DNA from: Bradyrhizobium sp. NAS80.1
GTDB lineage: Bacteria; Pseudomonadota; Alphaproteobacteria; Rhizobiales; Xanthobacteraceae
Assembly: GCF_001908205.1 (NCBI RefSeq)
Contig: NZ_LGHL01000046.1
Coordinates: forward strand, 44,816-108,815
DNA: 64,000 nucleotides
Direction: 5' to 3'
Shown here: positions 1 through 7,992 of the stretch, in pieces
How the letters are laid out: each line of letters opens with the position of its first letter
Numbering within the stretch: position 1 is the stretch's first letter
Translations under genes and position numbers: made by a program
Notes under the pieces: model-generated
Databases searched by the model: none
Told to the model about the DNA's origin: nothing
Seen by the model: the letters and a program-made list of their open reading frames with translations, nothing else

Positions 1-903
1 TCGGTGCATGACCCCAAGGCTGCGCTCGACTATGCCGAGCGCCTGGCAAAGCTGCGCGAGGACCTCGCCGATCAGCTCGAGATCGTGATGCGGGTCTATT
101 TCGAGAAGCCGCGCACCACGGTCGGCTGGAAGGGCCTGATCAACGATCCCGATCTCGACGGCAGCTTCGACATCAACAAGGGCCTGCGGCTGGCGCGCAA
201 CGTGCTATCGGCGATCAACAATCTCGGCCTGCCCGCCGGCACCGAATTTCTCGACATGACGACGCCGCAATACATCGCTGACCTCGTGTCATGGGCCGCG
301 ATTGGCGCGCGCACGACCGAGAGCCAGATCCATCGCGAGCTAGCCTCGGGGCTGTCCTGCCCCGTCGGCTTCAAGAACGGCACCGACGGCAATGTACGGA
401 TCGCGGCGGACGCGGTGAAGTCTGCCTCGCATCCGCATCATTTCATGGCGGTGACGAAGCTCGGCCGCTCGGCGATCGCCTCGACCGCGGGCAACGAGGA
501 CTGCCACATCATCCTGCGCGGCGGCAGCAAGCCGAACTACGATGCGACCAGCGTCGCGGCGGCCTGCAACGAGCTGGCCAAATCCGGCGTCGCGCCGCTT
601 GTGATGGTGGACGCGAGCCACGCCAATTCGAGCAAGAAGCCGGAAAATCAGCCACTGGTGATGGCCGACATCGCCGGCCAGATTTCCGGCGGCGAGAACC
701 GCATCATGGGTGTGATGATCGAGAGCAATCTCGTCGCCGGCCGCCAGGACGTGGTGGCAGGCACGCCTCTCGTCTACGGTCAGAGCATCACGGACGGCTG
801 CATCGACTGGGCGACCACGGCGACCGTGCTCGAGCAGCTCGCCGACGCGGTCGAGATCCGACGCAACACCCAGCGCGCAGGGCTGCACGAGCGCTCGGCC
901 TGA
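1..903 (+). CDS. aroG: Class I DAHP synthase, 5'-truncated by window edge
   Basis: 3-deoxy-7-phosphoheptulonate synthase, first step of the shikimate pathway (PEP + erythrose 4-phosphate). The reading frame is open from base 1. The first visible residues correspond to the conserved GPCSIHDP region, so roughly the first 50-60 residues lie outside the window. Class I (E. coli AroF/G/H) signatures are clear: YFEKPRTTVGWKGLINDP, GARTTESQ, GLSCPVGFKNGTDG, DCHIILRGG, DASHANSSK and GVMIESNLVAG, which hold the metal and substrate ligands. The GTG at position 4 is not the true start. It ends convergently with a small minus-strand gene. Family assignment is very secure; which feedback isozyme it represents cannot be told without the N-terminus. 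Confidence 0.95.
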   Translation, partial: SVHDPKAALDYAERLAKLREDLADQLEIVMRVYFEKPRTTVGWKGLINDPDLDGSFDINKGLRLARNVLSAINNLGLPAGTEFLDMTTPQYIADLVSWAAIGARTTESQIHRELASGLSCPVGFKNGTDGNVRIAADAVKSASHPHHFMAVTKLGRSAIASTAGNEDCHIILRGGSKPNYDATSVAAACNELAKSGVAPLVMVDASHANSSKKPENQPLVMADIAGQISGGENRIMGVMIESNLVAGRQDVVAGTPLVYGQSITDGCIDWATTATVLEQLADAVEIRRNTQRAGLHERSA

Positions 904-914
904 CCGGCAAACGC

Positions 915-942
915 GGGCGGGGCGAGCTGTCGCGCCCTGCCC
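915..942. terminator. Hairpin between convergent genes
   Basis: GGGCGGGGCG at 915-924 pairs with CGCCCTGCCC at 933-942, with one mismatch and an 8-base loop. It lies between the DAHP synthase stop and the stop of the convergent small gene. There is no U-tract on either side, so it may only be a transcription barrier. Confidence 0.35.
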
Positions 943-957
943 GCCATCGGCCCCGGC

Positions 958-1236
958 TTAGCAGCCGCGGCAGATGCTCTTGATCTTCTTGTCGAGCGCC
1001 GCGTCTTCCTTGTTCGCGGGATTGTTCGGATCGCTCAGGCTCTTCTCGCTGGGCACCTCGTCTGCACGCGGCTGACGATGACCAACCGGCGCGGGCAGCA
1101 CGGTGCCGGAGATGCCCCCGCCTGATCCTGATCCGGATCCTGATCCCGCCCCCGTCCCCTTAGTGCCGCCGGTCTGTGCGACCGCGGTGCCACCGAGCAA
1201 GACCAGCAGCGACATCGTCACGACGATCTTTCTCAT
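958..1236 (-). CDS. Small exported Gly/Ser-rich hypothetical protein (92 aa)
   Basis: A 92-residue protein with a clear signal peptide (MRKIVVTMSLLVLLGG, cleavage probably after AVAQ) followed by a Gly/Ser/Thr-rich stretch of alternating GS residues and a charged C-terminal half ending in CRGC. The ATG is chosen because GGAGGAG sits about 4-7 bases upstream; a longer in-frame extension exists but has no ribosome site. Function unknown; probably periplasmic or surface. The two near-terminal cysteines could form a disulfide. Confidence 0.6.
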   Translation of the reverse strand: MRKIVVTMSLLVLLGGTAVAQTGGTKGTGAGSGSGSGSGGGISGTVLPAPVGHRQPRADEVPSEKSLSDPNNPANKEDAALDKKIKSICRGC

Positions 1237-1282
1237 TTCGCTCCTCCATTCCTCAAACCGGCGTCTCTTCGCATCGCGGCAC

Positions 1283-2377
1283 TCAGGCCCCGGGCGGGTA
1301 GAGATGAACCTCGCCGCAATAATCCACGATACGATAGCGCGTTTCCGATGCCACATCACGCGCGTCCGGTGCAGTATTTTGCGCCGCCAACACGTAATTC
1401 GGCCCCACCGGCGATTTGCCGGCGCCGCCGGGAATGTCGATGACATAGTCAGGCTGACATAGTCCGGATATCCGCCCGCGCAACCGCCGCATCAGCTCCC
1501 GCCCTTCCGCCAGCGTGGTGCGCAGATGCGCAGTACCCGGCGCGAGATCACCGTGATGCAGGTAGTAAGGCTTGATCCGGCATTCGACGAAAGCTCGCAT
1601 CAAATCCGACAAGGCCGCGATGGTATCATTGACCCCGCGCAAGAGCACGGACTGGCTCACCAGGGGAATGCCGGCATCGACAAGCCGCGCGCAAGCCGCA
1701 CGTGCCGGGCCGGTCAGTTCACGCGCATGGTTGGCATGCACGGCAACCCACGTGGTCGCGCCCTCGACCTTCAGCGCGGCGACCATCTCGCCACTGATGC
1801 GTGCCGGATCTGCCACTGGCACCCGGGTGTGAAGGCGGATGACCTTGACGTGATCGATCGCGGCGAGATCGGTCATGATCTCGCTCATCCGCCGCGGCGA
1901 CAGCACCATGGGGTCGCCGCCGGTCAGGATGACCTCCCAGATCTCGCTATGCGACCGGATATAGTTGATCGCCGCGCGATACGCGTCGTCCGAGAGCGCG
2001 CTATCCTTGCCGGGACCGACCATCTCGCGGCGGAAGCAAAATCGGCAATAGACCGCGCAGACGTGAACGAGCTTGAACAGGACGCGGTCGGGATAGCGAT
2101 GCACGATGCCTGGGACCGGCGAGTGTGGGTGATCGCCGATGGGATCGGCGTTCTCGCCCGGCTGCACATTGAGCTCCGCGGCGGTCGGAACGAACTGGCG
2201 CGCTATGGGGTCATCGGGATCGGAATTGTCGATCAGCTCGACCAGCGCCGGCGTGATCGCGACCGCGTAGCGCGCGGCGACACGTTCGAGCGCGGGCAGC
2301 GCCGTGGCGGGCGCAAGGTGCTCGGCAACTAGCTCGCTCGGCTCGCGCAATGTGCGTGCAAGATTGGTCTTCGTCAT
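1283..2377 (-). CDS. epmB: EF-P lysine 2,3-aminomutase (EpmB/KamA-type radical SAM enzyme)
   Basis: Radical SAM/PLP enzyme that converts (S)-alpha-lysine to (R)-beta-lysine for EF-P modification. The 4Fe-4S cysteines are C107, C111 and C114 in CAVYCRFCFRRE. The GGDPMVLSP segment and the C-terminal GKSPVGPNYV segment, which carries the probable PLP lysine, are both present. At 364 residues it is slightly longer than E. coli EpmB (about 340) and shorter than clostridial KamA. Its ATG overlaps the stop of the upstream epmA by 4 bp, which indicates translational coupling. The neighbours epmA and efp make the EpmB role far more likely than lysine catabolism. Confidence 0.92.
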   Translation of the reverse strand: MTKTNLARTLREPSELVAEHLAPATALPALERVAARYAVAITPALVELIDNSDPDDPIARQFVPTAAELNVQPGENADPIGDHPHSPVPGIVHRYPDRVLFKLVHVCAVYCRFCFRREMVGPGKDSALSDDAYRAAINYIRSHSEIWEVILTGGDPMVLSPRRMSEIMTDLAAIDHVKVIRLHTRVPVADPARISGEMVAALKVEGATTWVAVHANHARELTGPARAACARLVDAGIPLVSQSVLLRGVNDTIAALSDLMRAFVECRIKPYYLHHGDLAPGTAHLRTTLAEGRELMRRLRGRISGLCQPDYVIDIPGGAGKSPVGPNYVLAAQNTAPDARDVASETRYRIVDYCGEVHLYPPGA

Positions 2378-3426
2378 GTCTCACCTGCAGGCGGTGTCCA
2401 GACCACCTGATCAATTCGCGATGCACCGCTCGCCAGCATCACCAGCCGGTCGAAGCCGAGCGCGACGCCGCTGGCCTCCGGCATTGCGGCGACTGCGGCG
2501 AGAAAGTCCTCATCCAGCGGATAGGCCTCGCCATAGCGGCGCTGCTTCTCCCCCATTGACTCCACGAAACGCTTGCGCTGCTCCTCGGCGTCGGTGAGTT
2601 CACCGAAGCCGTTGGCGAGCTCGACACCGCAGGCGTAGACCTCGAACCGCTCCGCGACGCGCGGATCGTCCGTCTTCACCCGCGCCAGCGCCGCCTCTGG
2701 AGATGGGTATTCGAACAGAATGGTCAAACGACCCTGCCCCAAATGCGGCTCGACATGCTCGACCAAAACCTTGCTGAAGAGGTCGGACCAGGTGTCGTCC
2801 TCGGCCACACGGACCTTGCCGCCGGCCGCCCGCGCGAGCGCGGCACGATTACCCTCGTCACCCGAGATTGTCGACAGCAGGTCGATGCCGGCGAACCGCT
2901 CGAAGGCGCCGGCGACCGTCAAAAGCTCCGGTTCGGCGAAGGGGTCGCAGGTCCGGTTCCGGAACGAGAATGTCCGGATCCCGGTCGCCTGCGCGGCGCG
3001 GGCGATGACGACGACGGTGTCGGCCATGATGGCATCATAGGGGGCGCCCGCCCGGTACCACTCCAGCATGGTGAATTCGGGCAGATGCAGGTCGCCGCGC
3101 TCACGGTCGCGGAACACCCGGGCGAGCTCGAAAATCCGCTCTTCGCCCGCCGCCAGCAGCTTCTTGCAGGCGAATTCCGGCGAGGTCCGCAGGTAGCGGC
3201 TGGCGCGGCTGCCGTCTGGCCGCAGGATCTCGGTTCGGGGGGCGTGCAGATGGGTCTCATTGCCCGGGGAGACCTGGAGGACCGAGGTTTCGACCTCGAC
3301 GAAACCCTGCTCGGCGAAAAAGCCCCGTATTGCTCCGGTCACCGCCCCCCTCGCCTGGAGGAAAGGCCTCCGGTCGAGGTGCCGCCCGGGCGACCAGAAC
3401 GGCGAAATCGGCTTGTCCCCAGTCAT
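2374..3426 (-). CDS. epmA: EF-P--(R)-beta-lysine ligase (EpmA/GenX/PoxA)
   Basis: Truncated class II lysyl-tRNA synthetase paralogue that attaches beta-lysine to EF-P instead of charging tRNA. The 350-residue protein consists of a catalytic domain only; the N-terminal anticodon-binding domain of LysRS is absent, as expected for EpmA. Class II motif 2 is ARVFRDRERGDLHLPEFTML and motif 3 is GVALGFDRLVML. The start is ATG (MTGDKPISPFW); the frame stays open far upstream but without homology. It overlaps epmB by 4 bp and is transcribed away from efp. Confidence 0.93.
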   Translation of the reverse strand: MTGDKPISPFWSPGRHLDRRPFLQARGAVTGAIRGFFAEQGFVEVETSVLQVSPGNETHLHAPRTEILRPDGSRASRYLRTSPEFACKKLLAAGEERIFELARVFRDRERGDLHLPEFTMLEWYRAGAPYDAIMADTVVVIARAAQATGIRTFSFRNRTCDPFAEPELLTVAGAFERFAGIDLLSTISGDEGNRAALARAAGGKVRVAEDDTWSDLFSKVLVEHVEPHLGQGRLTILFEYPSPEAALARVKTDDPRVAERFEVYACGVELANGFGELTDAEEQRKRFVESMGEKQRRYGEAYPLDEDFLAAVAAMPEASGVALGFDRLVMLASGASRIDQVVWTPPAGET

Positions 3427-3588
3427 TAACCGACCGCCCCCACCTTGAGCAAAATGCTGGCATCGAACCGCAAAATCAGTATGTTGCGCCCCGAAACGGG
3501 CGCCAAGGTCCGACTTGAGGCCCCCAGCCCCCCATCCATTTGACCACGTCCTGGCCGGTGCCGGGCCAAGCAAGCAGGAAATATAGCT

Positions 3589-4155
3589 TTGAGAGTCATC
3601 GCCAGTTCTATTCGCAAAGGCAACGTGATCGAGCAAGACGGCAAGCTCTATGTCGTCGTGAGCGCCGAGAACATCCATCCCGGCAAGGGCACCCCGGTCA
3701 GCCAGATCGAAATGCGCCGAATCTCGGACGGGGTAAAGATCTCCGAGCGGTACAAGACCACCGACCAGGTCGAGAAGGCCACGATCGAAGAACGCAATTA
3801 CACCTTCCTGTATGAAGATGGCGACGGCTTCCACTTCATGAACCCGGAGACCTACGACCAGGTCCAGGTCTCCAAGGACGTCGTCGGCGACGCGGCCGCG
3901 TATCTTCAGGAGAGCATGACGGTCAAGCTGTCCATGCACGACGCCAACCCGGTGTCGATGGCGCTGCCGCAGCGTGTGACGCTGGAAGTGGTCGAGACCG
4001 AGCCGGTGACCAAGGGCCAGACCGCGTCCTCCTCGTACAAGCCCGCAGTGCTCTCCAATGGCGTGCGCACCACCGTGCCGCCGCACATCTCGGTCGGCAC
4101 CCGCATCGTCGTGATGACCGAAGACGGCTCCTACTCCGAGCGCGCCAAGGACTAA
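3589..4155 (+). CDS. efp: Translation elongation factor P
   Basis: EF-P rescues ribosomes stalled at polyproline. The 188 residues match the normal length, with an N-terminal KOW-like domain, a central OB domain and a C-terminal OB domain ([12 protein letters not shown]). The modified lysine is K33 in the loop HPGKGTP, consistent with EpmA/EpmB next door. The start is TTG: no in-frame ATG or GTG fits the family N-terminus ([11 protein letters not shown]), and AGGAA lies about 8 bases upstream. It is divergent from epmA-epmB. Confidence 0.95.
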   Translation: MRVIASSIRKGNVIEQDGKLYVVVSAENIHPGKGTPVSQIEMRRISDGVKISERYKTTDQVEKATIEERNYTFLYEDGDGFHFMNPETYDQVQVSKDVVGDAAAYLQESMTVKLSMHDANPVSMALPQRVTLEVVETEPVTKGQTASSSYKPAVLSNGVRTTVPPHISVGTRIVVMTEDGSYSERAKD

Positions 4156-4190
4156 GCGAGAGTCGAGGATAGCCGCCGGAGGGCGAGACC

Positions 4191-5792
4191 GTGGTTGGGA
4201 AGAGTTTCCGCTTCGTCTCGCTGCTTCTGGCGTCGCTTTCGCTCCTCGCCGCGACGCCGCTCGCTGCGGATGAAATCCGCAGCCCTTCACTCACGGCCCT
4301 GCGCGTCGATTGGCGCGCAGCACTTGACCAGCTCCGCACCGAAATCAACAGCCGTCCCCAGATCGCGGGCGACTTCATCTTCGTACCCCGCCGTTCGGTG
4401 CCGCGCCACGATCCGCGCGCGATGCCGGCGCTGGTGCAGCTCAACGCGGTCTCCTCGCAATTCTTCACCGGCATCGCCCGCAGCTCGGTGCCCGTGCTGC
4501 TGCCATTCGACGCCGCGGCGTATCTCGAGGCACAGCGCAACGGTGCTGCGGCGCCCCCTGCGCAGTCCCGCTACCAGGCCGACTTCAATCCCGTCGACGT
4601 GTTCGACGCCGGCCCCGCCGGCTACAGCGCGACCTTCTCATTCGAGCCGGGGGCCGGCGATGGCATGCCGAGCCGCGTGTTCGCGAGGCCGGTCGAGGTG
4701 CAGATCACCGGTTCGGCCCTCGTGTACGACGTCGCCGATCCCGCCGGCGGCAAAGGTGAGCAGGTCAAGACGCTCACAGCGCTCTATCCGGACCTGCGCC
4801 GATTCATCCGGGAAGGCTATGTGCGCTACGCCTTCACCCGTTTCGGCGCCGCCTATGTGGTGTCGATCCAGTGTCTCGACAGCGTCGCCAAGCCGCGGCG
4901 GCTCGCCTGCAAGGAAGCCTATCCCGTTGCCGAGCGCTTCCTGAAGGCCCTGCGCATCGCGGGCGGCCAGCGCATGCGGCCGCTGATGGACGTCGCCTCC
5001 AACATCATGGATCGTCCCGCGGAGCGTTCGCCGGATTTCAACTACCGGCCGAGCGGCGACATCATCCCGAACACCGGCTATCGCAAGCAAGGCGGCCATC
5101 CCGACGCGATCGCCTATGCGCAGATCCGCTTCCCCCTCGAAAAGGCGCCTGCATTCGTCCACTCACAATCCCACGGCAAACGCGACAAGAGCGACAGCCC
5201 GACCACCTATCCCTGGCGCGACAATTTCTGCGAGTCGCGCAGCTTCCAAGTCTGGCAGTGCGCAAGCGGTTACGGCCACCAGGGCGAAGACATTCGCGCT
5301 GCGGACTGCCCGCCGCCCGGCGAAGGCCGCGAGCCCTGCGATCCTAAGCAGCGCAGTGTCGTTGCCGTCCGCGATGCCATGGTGATCCGCAATACCAGGG
5401 ACCAGGCCGCGACGCTCGAGGTCAACAGCCGCACCGAGCACATCCGCTTCCGCTACATGCACATGAACCCGCAGGCGTTGAACGCAGACGGCGTGCTCAA
5501 CGGCCGCATCGTTACCGAAGGCGAGAAGATCGGCGTGGTCTCAAACTATCTCGACCATCCCGCCGGCACGTCGATGCACCTGCATTTCGATGTCCAGGTG
5601 TTCACCCGCGACGGCTGGATTTGGGTGAGCCCCTACGTCACGCTGGTGTCGGCGTATGAGCGCCTGATCGGCGCCCGCGGCCGCGAGGTGGGTCCGGAGA
5701 TCGCGGTCACGGCGCAGCCGGTGGTGCATGCGGTGCCGGAGGACGTCATCAGGCCGGACCTGCGCGAAGGAGCGAGCAGCGAGGAGAATTGA
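4191..5792 (+). CDS. Exported M23-family peptidase-like protein
   Basis: A 533-residue protein with a signal peptide (hydrophobic residues about 8-24, cleavage near PLAA). The C-terminal third carries LytM/M23-type zinc motifs: HQGED (H-x3-D) near residue 364 and HLHFD (HxH) near 465, with RYMHM between them. The N-terminal 300 residues are a domain I do not recognise. A role in peptidoglycan cross-link cleavage or its regulation is inferred from the domain; substrate is unknown. Start is GTG, 35 bp after efp, so read-through from efp is possible. Confidence 0.75.
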   Translation: MVGKSFRFVSLLLASLSLLAATPLAADEIRSPSLTALRVDWRAALDQLRTEINSRPQIAGDFIFVPRRSVPRHDPRAMPALVQLNAVSSQFFTGIARSSVPVLLPFDAAAYLEAQRNGAAAPPAQSRYQADFNPVDVFDAGPAGYSATFSFEPGAGDGMPSRVFARPVEVQITGSALVYDVADPAGGKGEQVKTLTALYPDLRRFIREGYVRYAFTRFGAAYVVSIQCLDSVAKPRRLACKEAYPVAERFLKALRIAGGQRMRPLMDVASNIMDRPAERSPDFNYRPSGDIIPNTGYRKQGGHPDAIAYAQIRFPLEKAPAFVHSQSHGKRDKSDSPTTYPWRDNFCESRSFQVWQCASGYGHQGEDIRAADCPPPGEGREPCDPKQRSVVAVRDAMVIRNTRDQAATLEVNSRTEHIRFRYMHMNPQALNADGVLNGRIVTEGEKIGVVSNYLDHPAGTSMHLHFDVQVFTRDGWIWVSPYVTLVSAYERLIGARGREVGPEIAVTAQPVVHAVPEDVIRPDLREGASSEEN

Positions 5793-5805
5793 GGGCGAGC
5801 GGATC

Positions 5806-5883
5806 GTAGCCCCGATGAGCGAAGCGATATCCGGGGATCGGCCGCGATTGATCCCGGGTATCGCTCCGCTCACCGGGGCTACG
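5806..5883. repeat. Dispersed palindromic intergenic repeat
   Basis: An imperfect inverted repeat: GTAGCCCCGATGAGCGAAGC on the left, and CGCTCCGCTCACCGGGGCTAC (shown split: CGCTCCGCTC then ACCGGGGCTAC) on the right, around a central pair ATATCCGGGG / TCCCGGGTAT. It fills most of the gap between the M23 gene and the convergent cupin gene. I recall similar GTAGCCC...GGGCTAC elements scattered through Bradyrhizobium genomes; copy number cannot be checked here. It could serve as a bidirectional terminator. Confidence 0.6.
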
Positions 5884-5896
5884 CCGTCGCTATCAG

Positions 5897-6400
5897 CTAC
5901 TCGAGATACGTCGTGAGCTGCGTGCCCTCGTCCGCAACGAACACCGCGATCAATTCCGCGGGCTCTGTGGCGCTGGCGTTGGCCGAGACCAGGTGCGTCG
6001 CGCCCGGCGGCTCGAAGAAGGACTGGCCGACCCCGAACGTCTCGACCGGGCCGCCGCCGAGCTGGGAGCGGATTTCGCCCTTGGTGATGTAGGCGGTGAC
6101 CGAGCCGGCATGGCGATGTGGCCGCGAAAATCCGCCGGGACCATAGAAGACACGCACGATGGTCACGCGCTTGCCCGGCACGTTGGGCAGAGGATAGGAC
6201 GCGATCGGCTCGACCTTGTCGAGCGGCGAACTCTCGGCAGCGGTGGCGCAGAGCGGCGCCAGCGCGCCGGACACGCTGTCCATCGCCACCGGCAGCACCT
6301 TTCCGATCGCAAGCGCACAGGCAAGCCCGCCGACGACGGCCAGCGCCATCGAGCGCGATGGCACTGGACGCTGCGTGGTGGCCACGCTCATTGCGGTCAT
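5897..6400 (-). CDS. Membrane-anchored or exported cupin-domain protein
   Basis: A 167-residue protein from an ATG with GGGGAGG about 4 bases upstream. Residues about 16-38 form a hydrophobic anchor or signal. The rest is a single cupin: the motif 1 region GPGGFSRPHRHAG carries clustered His residues and the motif 2 region is PPGATHLVSAN. It is the second gene of an operon behind the AhpD-like gene (21-bp gap), under the MarR-type palindrome further upstream. It resembles the cupin at 15125-15541 over most of its length. Ligand unknown. Confidence 0.7.
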   Translation of the reverse strand: MTAMSVATTQRPVPSRSMALAVVGGLACALAIGKVLPVAMDSVSGALAPLCATAAESSPLDKVEPIASYPLPNVPGKRVTIVRVFYGPGGFSRPHRHAGSVTAYITKGEIRSQLGGGPVETFGVGQSFFEPPGATHLVSANASATEPAELIAVFVADEGTQLTTYLE

Positions 6401-6421
6401 GACAACCTCCCCTCGTTGCAA

Positions 6422-6901
6422 TCACGAAGCCGCGGCATTCGCGGCCACGGGCCGCGCCGCGGGCGTCCAGCGATAGGCCGCGCCAAAGCGGTTCCAGACA
6501 TTGATCGAGGCGACCGCCGAGGTCAGGTACATCAGCTCCGTCTCGGAGAATTCACGGGACGCTTCGGCGTAAACCTCCTCGCTGACGCCGTCGGGCAGGA
6601 AGGTCAGCGCCTCGGCCCACGCAAGCGCCGCGCGCTCGCGGGCGGAAAAGATCGGCGCCTCGCGCCAGACCGCGACCAGGTTGAGCTTGTCCACGGGAAC
6701 GCCGATCCGTTCCGATAACAGGATGTGATGCTGCACGCAGAAGGCGCAGCCATTGATCTGCGAAGCCCGCAGCTTGACCAGTTCGAGAAGCTGCTTGTCG
6801 AGGCCGGCCTTGCCCGCAACCTGTCCCAGCGCCAGTACCAGATCATACGCATCGGGCGCGATCTTCTTGAAATCTTCGTATTCGCTGCGGGCGTGAGACA
6901 T
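6422..6901 (-). CDS. AhpD-like carboxymuconolactone decarboxylase-family protein
   Basis: A 159-residue, all-helical alkylhydroperoxidase-like protein. The redox motif CAFCVQHH (CxxC then HH) in the segment KLRASQINGCAFC is the hallmark of the AhpD/CMD peroxidase-related subfamily. It probably reduces peroxides or acts as a thiol-dependent stress protein; the physiological reductant is unknown. It is the first gene of the operon with the cupin and is divergent from the MarR gene, whose palindrome lies between them, which suggests control by that regulator. Confidence 0.8.
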   Translation of the reverse strand: MSHARSEYEDFKKIAPDAYDLVLALGQVAGKAGLDKQLLELVKLRASQINGCAFCVQHHILLSERIGVPVDKLNLVAVWREAPIFSARERAALAWAEALTFLPDGVSEEVYAEASREFSETELMYLTSAVASINVWNRFGAAYRWTPAARPVAANAAAS

Positions 6902-6922
6902 TGCCGTTCACCTCGTGTCATT

Positions 6923-6955
6923 GTAAGAGTGCTTATACTGTATAAGAGCTCTTAC
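6923..6955. promoter_or_regulatory. MarR-type operator palindrome
   Basis: A near-perfect 33-bp dyad: GTAAGAGTGCTTATAC, a central T, then GTATAAGAGCTCTTAC (14 of 16 pairs match). Each half itself contains a shorter palindrome (TAAGAGCTCTTA is perfect on the right). It lies in the 54-bp gap between the divergent ahpD-like and marR-like genes and directly abuts the marR start codon. It fits a double operator that would control both promoters and repress the regulator itself. Confidence 0.7.
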
Positions 6956-7486
6956 ATGGCACGCAAGTCCGCTGACATCAAAAGACCGAAAACCGCGGGC
7001 AAGACGCCCGCGCATGCCGACGACGGCGCCGTTCGCTTGCCCGCGCCCGGCGAAGGCAAGCGCGGCGAGCAAGGCTATCTCGGATACCTCCTGCGCCAGG
7101 CCCATGCCGCAGTCCGGCTGACGATGGAGCGAACGCTCGCCGACCTCGGCGTGACGTCACCGCAATTCGCGGTGCTGACCATGCTCAATGCCTATCCAGG
7201 CCTGTCCGGTGCCGACGTCGCCCGCCTCACCTTCCTGACCCCCCAGACCGTTGGCGTGATCATCCGCAACCTCGAACGCGATGGTGCAATCGAGATGACG
7301 CCTCATCCGGTCCATGGCCGCATCCAGCAATGGACGCTGACGCCGCGAGGCACGACGCTGCTGAAGGCGTGCCGGGAACGCGTGATCGCATTGGAGAAGC
7401 GCCTCGCCCGAGGCCTGGACGCGAAGGCGGAGACTACGATCCGGCGCTGGCTCGCCGGCATCGCGGCCGAGTTGCAGGACGACTAA
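6956..7486 (+). CDS. MarR-family transcriptional regulator
   Basis: A 176-residue winged-helix regulator with a basic, probably disordered N-terminal 45 residues. The HTH region lies around SGADVARLTFLTPQTVGVIIRNLERDG, followed by the wing (PHPVHGRIQQWTLTPRG). Family members usually sense phenolics or oxidants and repress a divergent operon. The ATG follows the operator palindrome directly and no Shine-Dalgarno sequence precedes it, so translation is either leaderless or starts at an unrecognised downstream codon. Confidence 0.85.
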   Translation: MARKSADIKRPKTAGKTPAHADDGAVRLPAPGEGKRGEQGYLGYLLRQAHAAVRLTMERTLADLGVTSPQFAVLTMLNAYPGLSGADVARLTFLTPQTVGVIIRNLERDGAIEMTPHPVHGRIQQWTLTPRGTTLLKACRERVIALEKRLARGLDAKAETTIRRWLAGIAAELQDD

Positions 7487-7544
7487 GCGGGCAACGCTAG
7501 TCGCCGCGGCGGCGCCTAAAATTGGAGTCTCATCCGCGGAAGGC

Positions 7545-7796
7545 CTACCCGTCCTTCAACGCTTTCTTGACCTCACCGTCAGGCCAGGTCTCGCCCACCG
7601 CGATCACCCGGACGCGGCTTTGATCGGCGCCGTTCACCAGCACATGCGAACTCACCCGGTCGCCGCTCGGCTCAAGGCGCAGATCGGTTTCGGGCTTCCA
7701 GCCCAGCGTGGCCACGAGATCACCGGGAAAAATCTGCCATTGCGAACCGTCGTCGAGTTCGACCACATGGCTTTCCGCATGTGCGCGTATCTTCAT
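7545..7796 (-). CDS. Small conserved-looking hypothetical protein (83 aa)
   Basis: An 83-residue soluble protein with no signal or membrane segment, beta-rich in appearance (HVVELDDGSQWQIFPGDLVA). I recognise no family. The ATG (MKIRAHAE) is chosen over a longer Arg/Pro-rich extension that reads like non-coding frame. It is convergent with the MarR gene and divergent from the lytic transglycosylase. Confidence 0.5.
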   Translation of the reverse strand: MKIRAHAESHVVELDDGSQWQIFPGDLVATLGWKPETDLRLEPSGDRVSSHVLVNGADQSRVRVIAVGETWPDGEVKKALKDG

Positions 7797-7910
7797 TCCA
7801 CCCCGAATTCTCTGGCTGTATGCGGAGGTTGGCCCCCGGCGACGAGCCGGAGGCCTGCTGCGTCTCTCCTCCAATGTCGTGCGAAGGGAATGCAGCAGTG
7901 CGACACTTTG

Positions 7911-7953
7911 TTCCGGGAACGCGGGGTCGACGGCCTGCCTCGCGTTCCAGGAA
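7911..7953. repeat. Inverted repeat upstream of the transglycosylase
   Basis: TTCCGGGAACGCGGGG and CCTCGCGTTCCAGGAA form a 16-bp dyad with two mismatches around an 11-bp spacer, ending about 40 bp before the transglycosylase ATG. It could be an operator, a hairpin leader or part of a dispersed repeat. The GGAAC/GTT spacing is too long for an EcfG promoter. Confidence 0.4.
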
Positions 7954-7992
7954 CCGACTCACAGGGGCCATGTTTCCCGCTACAATAGCGCC

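Noticed and set aside
7915..7948. EcfG-type GGAAC...CGTT promoter before the transglycosylase
   Set aside because: Spacing between the elements is about 22 bp rather than 16-18; the bases are better explained by the inverted repeat.
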